A stretch of 64,000 nucleotides of DNA. It comes from Symsagittifera roscoffensis. Lineage: Eukaryota > Xenacoelomorpha > Acoela > Convolutidae. Made by a program: the position numbers and the translations under genes. The stretch spans positions 29,021,301 through 29,085,300 of the forward strand of contig NC_087066.1 in the NCBI RefSeq assembly GCF_963678635.1, in the 5' to 3' direction. Below the pieces are notes generated by a model, which was not told the DNA's origin, searched no databases, and saw only the letters and a program-made list of their open reading frames with translations. Positions 57,574 to 64,000 of the stretch are shown here, one piece after another. Each line of letters opens with the position of its first letter. The stretch's first letter is position 1.

Positions 57574-57579
57574 AATGTC
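57574..57579. repeat. Right target-site duplication of the Polinton (AATGTC)
   Basis: Identical to 37695-37700 and immediately outside the terminal ACTACT. Confidence 0.9.
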
Positions 57580-60500
57580 ATTGATGATGAAATTCCAAAA
57601 CTGTTCGACAAATTAAATGTGCAATTATATTTCACCAAACAATTGGTGATAACACCCTGTAGTATTGCGAATACTACACCGACAGAAAAGACTATTGTTA
57701 TAATTGCTTACATAAGATTAGAATGGACTCCTTTCCACTTTTATTTTGTCAACCCATTAAATACTAATCCATTTTTTTTTTTCATTCTTTCCTTCTAAAA
57801 AATTCAATATTTTTCCAAAAAAGATTTTGTCGGATATCAACGAAAAAACTTGTCGCCATAAACGCTTACCGGATAAAATACTCTGCTTTGAAAAAAAGAA
57901 AAAAAAGCGATAAGCACCCGGTCTCCGGAGCCTAACAAAGACAAAAAAAATGAAACACCTGCCAATCAGAGACGGAATGAATAACGGCTTTTCAACATTA
58001 AAAACTTCAAGGATGAGACTACTGTAAATTTTCAAAACATTTGAAAGATGAAAGATATCAAATGAAACAAAGTCTATGAAGATTAGAAGTAGACAAAGGT
58101 ACTTTGAAGCATTCTTGCATTTTAATTGGACCTGTCTAAAACCCTCATAATTTCTTCCCACTCTCATTTCAACTCGATCAGTCGAATTCAACTTTTCCGT
58201 AATAAATTTCTTTCTTTCTTTTGTTTCTTTTTTTTATAAACTCATTAAGATACGATCTTAGAATTTTTATAAATTCCCGAAAAAAAAGCAGCAGCACGGA
58301 TCTGAACGAACTGAGAAGCATTAGGTGCACAAATCAATCAGCAATCTAGACGCGGACTACAGGAAAACGAAGTGTTAGTTTAAATATAAAAACTGGGTAT
58401 TGACCCGATCCTCATTGGTACTAAAGACAGTTGTTCAATAATTGTTTGAATAATTAAACTCAACTATCCATCATATTGATTCATACTCTTTTCTAATTAA
58501 TTTTTTAAACTATAACTACTGTCAAGAAACTTGATGAATTAAGGTAAGACTTATAACTGAGGATAAAGTACTAGGCAATCAACTAGCAATGATTGCTTAG
58601 TAAAATTAGTGCGACTGCAGCAGAGAACTACTCCATAAGAAATTCCTCTTTCCAACAAACTCGAAACAGCTTTTAAAATTCAAAAAAAATATTAACGTTA
58701 GGATCAATTTTAGGTAGAAAGTTTGTCAGATTAGTTTTCAACCTATAAAAGCAAGAGACAATGGGTGTCTTTCGATAGAAACACAATTTAATTTTCTTCT
58801 ACTTGACAGACATTCCTATTAGGGTCCTTGCGGATCGCACCACCTACGCTAACAGTCACCCACGATATTCCTCCATCTCGAAGTATATTATACGGCTTTC
58901 TAACTGATATTAGCTCATGAACTTAACTATAATCTATTATTATAAAAAACATAAAAAATCTAGAAGAATCGTTTTCTGCCTAAGTCTGCAAGTTTGATAT
59001 ACATTTTTTGTCCATTAACTCACTAAATAGATGCTAAAACTTCAGTTTCAAATTATTGTCACTATACTTTACTTAGCTAAATCCTGTATTCAACCAAAAT
59101 GCTCAAAAACTTATTAAACAATTTCGTTTTTTTTCGAGGGTTTTAAGTGGTCATATGTGCTATCTAAGGGTACCCTATATTGTAAGATAATTTGAATTCT
59201 TCATCACAAATATATCCAACAATTCACGCTGTTATCCAATAATTCATCATTATTTATCGAGGCTTATCCTCAATTTTCCTTAATCTCAATTTACTTTTAC
59301 CCACGTTAACGTAACTTAAACCTAAATCATCAAGCAGTAAAGCTTCCAATTACTGAAACTAAAGTAAAAAAAAAGTAACGGAAACCAAGAAGTAAGGAAC
59401 GGATTTGGGTGTTTTTACTAAATCATTGATTTTTCATGACAAGGTTTGAATATACAACTGATACACAAAACAAATACGCACTAAAACCAATCATAAACGT
59501 TAACCACATAGCATCAAACACCAAGTTTCAATTTCAGCACAAAAAAATTTGGTTTCACAACAAAAAATAAAGCTAAAACACTGACACATCCACGTTATAA
59601 TGAGTTTTAGCCAAATTTAGGTTTCAGTCTAGGTTTAAGTTATAGAATCAAACGTTTGAGTGAAAATATGTCTAGTTTCCGGTCAAAATTTTAAGTCTCT
59701 GTAAATGAATTTGGGTAAAACAGCAAAAGTTGAACTAGTGAAACCCCAATTTGGTTAACATAAGTCAAAAACTTGGTCTTAAATGGTAAATTTTTGTTTG
59801 TTTCAGTTTTCAGAACACCAAAACTGAGTTTCTGGTCTGAACGAATTTTTACTTTTTAGAGAAAGCTAACGGTGTTAAAACCCGCCAAACCAGTTTTAAA
59901 ATTCGATTATTATGATTAAAACGTACTTTTCAGAATTAGTGCTCTTGGTTTCTGAACCCAAAAATTTTGCATCCCAAGTCAAAATTTTATAAATTATATA
60001 CAGTTAGTCGAAACCGTTAATGCACTAACTTTTTTTAAACTCAATAAACTTCAAGAAGGTGTTAGCTTGAGCACTCAAACTTATAGTTTCCGACAACTAA
60101 ATACGTCTTTTAAGGCTAAAATTCTCATCTTTTTGGCAATTTAATTATATTATATTAATTATTTAAATATATTAGAGATAACAACCTAAATTTTCATTTT
60201 TAAATCTCTAAAATCAAAAGATCAAACCATAGTTTTAGTTCTAGAAATCATATTTTTAGCCCCAAAAACTTAGGTTTCCGCAAACAAATTTGTGATTTTG
60301 AAATTACAAATCTGTTCATAATTCTATTTTACACTAGACCAGCCATCAAAAACCATTTTTTAAAATTTCATGCTAAAAGTTTGAGAGAGGTCAAGGGTTT
60401 TCTTAACGTTTCCTGCATAATAAAGCATAAACAAAGTATACGAAAGCTTTTAGACAACTTAAGAAAATACTCAACTTCAGCTACCATAGCTTCAGATTTC

Positions 60501-61009
60501 AGATAACAGTTTCAGTCTAGAAAAAATCCAAGTTTTTAACAAAAAAGCTAAGGTTTTAAGCCAGTGTTAACCTCAGAAGGCATATGATTATATTGATATC
60601 ATAAGAAATGCATCAATAAACTTCACACAAGCGAAGTTTCAAGTTTCATTATACAAAAACTTGAAAAACTTAAAAAAGTTTTAGAATTTTTTTTCAAAAA
60701 AAAATAGTTTTTTGTATATTTTTTAAATTCCTTTTTGAACAACCCATGTTAATAATCAACAGAGCCTGAGAAAATTTCATTAATCTAAAACACGCTAATT
60801 AAATAAACTAACTTAGCTTAAGAAAATCGAAAAAGAATCACCTTCAAAAACTAGTGTCAACACATTATGAAATTGACATCAGCACAACAAAATTAAAACT
60901 CAAGTTACGAAGCAAAGTTTCTAACATCATCTGATGTATCACTAACACTGATAAAGATCATATTACTATACTAATAAAACACCCTATCGACAATAAACAC
61001 AATTTATAC
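57580..61009. other. Gene-poor AT-rich stretch right of the Polinton
   Basis: No recognised gene in 3.4 kb. The 144-codon - strand frame at 57757-58191 is dominated by Phe, Leu and Lys from AT-rich DNA and has no domain. From about 59500 to 60600 loosely repeated words such as AAATTTAGGTTTCAGTC, GGTCAAAATTTTAAGT and AACTTAGGTTTCCG recur, suggesting an old low-copy repeat. Confidence 0.4.
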
Positions 61010-61040
61010 GTCCTTTTTTGACGATATACTCAAGAAATAG

Positions 61041-61220
61041 ACACAGTTTTTCAGCAAAAAAAATACCAAATGATATAGTTTGTATTCCACAAGAACGATT
61101 AATTGCTTCACTTCCAGTTGCTTTTTATTATCATCATAAACCCAAGCACAGATAAACTAGATTTTTAAAGATATTTTAATGGAAACAAAGATTTTTTCTC
61201 AACAAAACCTAAATTACCCA
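61041..61220 (+). repeat. Retroelement leader or LTR repeat, copy 1
   Basis: Matches 62169-62355 in order: TAGACACAGTT, CAAGAACGATTAATTGCTTC, ATCATCATAAACC, CTCAACAAAACCTAAATTACC. It precedes each gag copy and may be LTR or 5' leader sequence. Confidence 0.55.
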
Positions 61221-61231
61221 AAACACAGACG

Positions 61232-62158
61232 CAGGTGACGATCAGGACGCATTCGATAACAGACAAAGATACTTATTTGGTTCAACATTAGGAATTCCAG
61301 CCGCCCAATGGTATCAAGGGTTAGCAGCAGGTTTGCTTACCTTGGATTAATATAAGAGACCAATTGACAGATAGAGTCACTGATGATAAGTCTAAATATA
61401 GAAGACGAATATAAGCAGAAAACATAAAAAGACAACCTGATGAAACTATCAAAATTTATATACAAAGATTAAAAACCGCAGAAGATTGTGGATGGCTTAA
61501 TCCAACCTTTAATGATGATCAAAGAACAGCAAAGAAAAAGGAATTCTTTGTGCGAGGCTTAAGCCCGCCCGGCCTAAAACAAAAGGCACATCAATTCTTA
61601 CTTGAGAATCCAACCGCAAGTGCAACAATTAAAAGATTACGCAGCTACAAAACATTTACTTTTCGCAATTAGAATTGAGTTCACTGGAACAGCTTCAAGT
61701 AGTGTGAATAATAAATTGGAAAGTGGAGGATTGAATGATCAGCTGGAAAAACTAACAGAGTTAATGAAAGATCACAAAATAAACGCAGCATATAACCCAA
61801 ACAAACCAAGAAACAGACAAAATCAAACCAGACAAACGGTGTCGCAGGTCAGGTGACTTAATAAGTGTTTTTTTTTAATATCGGGATCATGAAGAACAAA
61901 ATCAAAAACCACCTCAATATCGAGAAAAATTTTCAGACAATTCAAACAAAAAAAATAGATTCAGTAATCACACTAGCGGTAATCAAAACTACAATAACAG
62001 CGATCAAAGAAACTACAGTAATAGACCTTAATCCCCAGATCCCAGACAGATCAGTAGGAGGTCCAATTTTTATGATAGATCCCGATCCCAAAATTATGGA
62101 TCCAGAGACAGAACCTTCAATAATCAATTCATACTTCAGAAAAAGACTCCAGAAATAG
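61232..62158 (+). pseudogene. LTR-retroelement gag, broken, copy 1
   Basis: Starting at GDDQDAFDNRQRYLFGSTLG the frames give PAAQWYQGLAAG, ENIKRQPDETIKIYIQRLKT, FFVRGLSPPGLKQKAHQFLL, then in another frame DYAATKHLLFAIRIEFTGTA and LEKLTELMKDHKINAAYN. This is the capsid-like region of a Gypsy-type Gag followed by an Asn/Gln/Arg-rich tail. Frameshifts lie near 61340, 61610 and 61860. The CCHC knuckle region is damaged by a deletion near 61840. Confidence 0.65.
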
Positions 62159-62168
62159 ACTCCAGAAA

Positions 62169-62355
62169 TAGACACAGTTCTTCAGAAAAAAAACACCAAA
62201 TAATAATAGTTTATATTCCGCAAGAACGATTAATTGCTTCACTTCCGATCGCTTTTTTCATCATCATAAACCGAAGCACAGCTCAACTAGACTTTTAACA
62301 TTTAATTACTGGAAACAAAATTTTTTTCTCAAGAAAATCTAAATTACCCAGTGCA
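62169..62355 (+). repeat. Retroelement leader or LTR repeat, copy 2
   Basis: Second copy of the 61041-61220 repeat, directly after the end of gag copy 1. The following 62356-62820 is AT-rich and could be LTR or untranslated leader of the second copy. Confidence 0.55.
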
Positions 62356-62823
62356 TATTACTAACAATTTCATTATTAAAACTTAGTAATTTTGTAAATA
62401 GTTTATCATCATTTCAGTAAATACTTGTCTTAAAAACAATATAGAATGCTATGACCAGTTTTTATCAAGTAAATACAACAGCATCTAATTTAAAACTTAT
62501 TCTATTTAAAAATTAGAAAATAAAACCACAAAAAGTATTTGGTACATAAAACGATCAAGTCAGACTTTTGTCCAACGACCCACACAAAAATAATCACGAA
62601 TTAACTATTCTTTCCCGCAGCAAAACCCCGGAAATAGTTCACATAAAAAAAGCGCAACTGACCCCGTAACACTATTAATCTATCCAATAAAAATTTGTTT
62701 TCATTGAGCCCAACAAACCTCACAAAACTTAATTAAAATTATTTCGATCCCTATAAATGACCGGTACACAACACATCCAACCTTTTATATATTATTAACA
62801 AAAATTTAAGGGAAATTTAACAA

Positions 62824-63960
62824 AATGGTGAACGTAATAGCATATCAAGATTCATAAAAAAAATTACCGGCTTAGATCCAAATGAAGATGCGAGAGATTT
62901 TATTGATATAGTAGACAAAAAATAGCATTTTCTCTTGTCACTAGACCAGCAGACCCAGGTGACGATCAACACGCATACGATAACAGAAAAAGAGCCTTAT
63001 TTGGTTCAATATTAAGAAGTCCAGCCGCTCAATGGTTTCAGGGATTAGCAGCAGGTTTACCTTGGAAAAATATAAGAGACCAACTCATAGATAGAATCAA
63101 TGATGATAAAGATAAGTATAGAAGACGAATAGAAGCAGAAAACATAAAAAGACAACATGATGAAATTATCAAAATTTATATACACAGATTAAGCACCGCA
63201 GTAGGTCGTGGATGGCTTAGTCTAACCTTTAATGATGATCAAAGAACAGCAAAGAAAATGGAATTATTTGTGCGAGGCTTAACCCCGCCCGGCTTAAAAC
63301 AAAAAGCACATCAATTCTTACTTGAGAAACCACCCGCAATGGCAACATTTAAAAGATTACGCAGCTACAAAACATTTAAATTTCGCAATTACAATTGAAT
63401 TCACTGGAACGGCTTCAAGTAGTGTTCATAATAAATTGGAAACTGGTGGAATGATGGATCAGCTGAAAGAACTAACAGTTAATGAAAGATCACAAAGTAA
63501 ACGCAGCATATAACTCAAACGAACCAAGAAACAGGCAAAACCAAACCAGATTTTGCAAACGGTGTCGCAGTTCAGGTCACTTAATAAGTGTTTGTTTTAA
63601 ATATCGGGATCATAATGAACAAAATCAAAAACCACCTCATTATCGAGAAAAATTTTCAGACAATTGAAACAAAAAATATAGATTCAGTAATCACACTAGA
63701 GGTAATCAAAACTACAATAACAGCGATCAAAGAAACTAGAGTAATATACCTCACTCCCCATATCCCAAACAGATCAATAGGAGGTCCAATGTTTTTTTGA
63801 TATCCCAATCTCAAAGTTTTGGATCCAGAGACAGAATCTTCAATTATCAAACCATGGACAGAAATGATTAATATCGTCAAAAGTATCAAAGTAATTCTAC
63901 TCCTAACTATAAAAATCAAAAGATAAATCATGGTAAATCTTTTTCCGATAGAAATGGAAG
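62824..63960 (+). pseudogene. LTR-retroelement gag with CCHC zinc knuckle, broken, copy 2
   Basis: ATG at 62824 (MVNVIAYQDS) is followed by an early stop, then GLDPNEDARDFIDIVDKK. The main region then reads HAYDNRKRALFGSILRSPAA, WFQGLAAGLPWKNIRDQLID, ENIKRQHDEIIKIYIHRLST and FVRGLTPPGLKQKAHQFLLE. A shift near 63340 leads to KHLNFAITIEFTGTASSS, and another to a zinc knuckle FCKRCRSSGHLISVC with C-x2-C-x4-H-x4-C spacing (about 63556-63597), as in retroviral nucleocapsids. The tail is Asn-rich. The element probably continues past 64000 into pol. Confidence 0.7.
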
Positions 63961-64000
63961 ATCATACTCACACAATAGTTATAGAAATAAAACAAATTTT

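Noticed and set aside
57757-58191. 144-codon - strand open frame right of the Polinton
   Set aside because: Very Phe/Lys/Leu-rich from AT-rich DNA, no ATG in good context, no domain or splice context.

Overview
The window is AT-rich nuclear DNA of an invertebrate animal. The evidence is spliced exons of animal signalling genes (an H-NOB/soluble guanylate cyclase-type gene on the + strand, 29726-31535, and one exon of a Cys-loop ligand-gated channel on the - strand, 5671-5771), GT/AG introns, AATAAA signals, and metazoan transposon types. No bacterial operon, ribosome binding site or CRISPR array is visible. There is one 200-base assembly gap (16752-16951). Species cannot be fixed from the sequence alone.

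Layout. 1-4345: decayed Ty3/Gypsy LTR retrotransposon on the - strand (gag, protease, reverse transcriptase and integrase remnants between LTR pieces). 4.6-6 kb: host exon candidates, including the Cys-loop receptor exon. 6-29 kb: mostly non-coding DNA with many copies of a ~0.5 kb non-autonomous Helitron2/Helentron-like element (asymmetric inverted repeats plus a 3' hairpin), hAT-like MITEs (one with a perfect 8-bp target duplication), a 5'-truncated Jockey/BS-like non-LTR retrotransposon lying inside another hAT-like element, and a few plausible unassigned host exons (13.1, 15.0-15.2, 17.6 and 20.5 kb). 29.7-31.5 kb: four exons that together encode almost exactly one H-NOB domain, with changes at the heme-ligand positions. 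32-37.6 kb: non-coding DNA with old MITE and Helentron remnants.

37701-57573 is the most striking object: a complete-ended 19.9 kb Polinton/Maverick (virus-like DNA transposon) with ~260-bp terminal inverted repeats, AG...CT ends and a perfect 6-bp target duplication (AATGTC). It carries a broken protein-primed DNA polymerase B on the + strand and several short, mostly unrecognised reading frames on the - strand. A 5.3 kb internal segment is tandemly duplicated. Between the divergent - and + strand genes, present in both copies, lies a 60-bp-period array of perfect TGACGTCA (CRE/bZIP) palindromes next to a TATA box. Internal ~239-bp repeats reuse a sequence motif found in the terminal inverted repeats. 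Integrase, packaging ATPase, protease and capsid genes were not recognised.

57.6-61 kb is AT-rich DNA with nothing recognised. 61-64 kb holds two successive broken copies of an LTR-retroelement gag gene with a CCHC zinc knuckle, continuing off the window edge.

Almost all coding signal apart from the two host genes is transposon-derived and decayed. All coordinates of spliced exons were set by eye from splice consensus and domain alignment.
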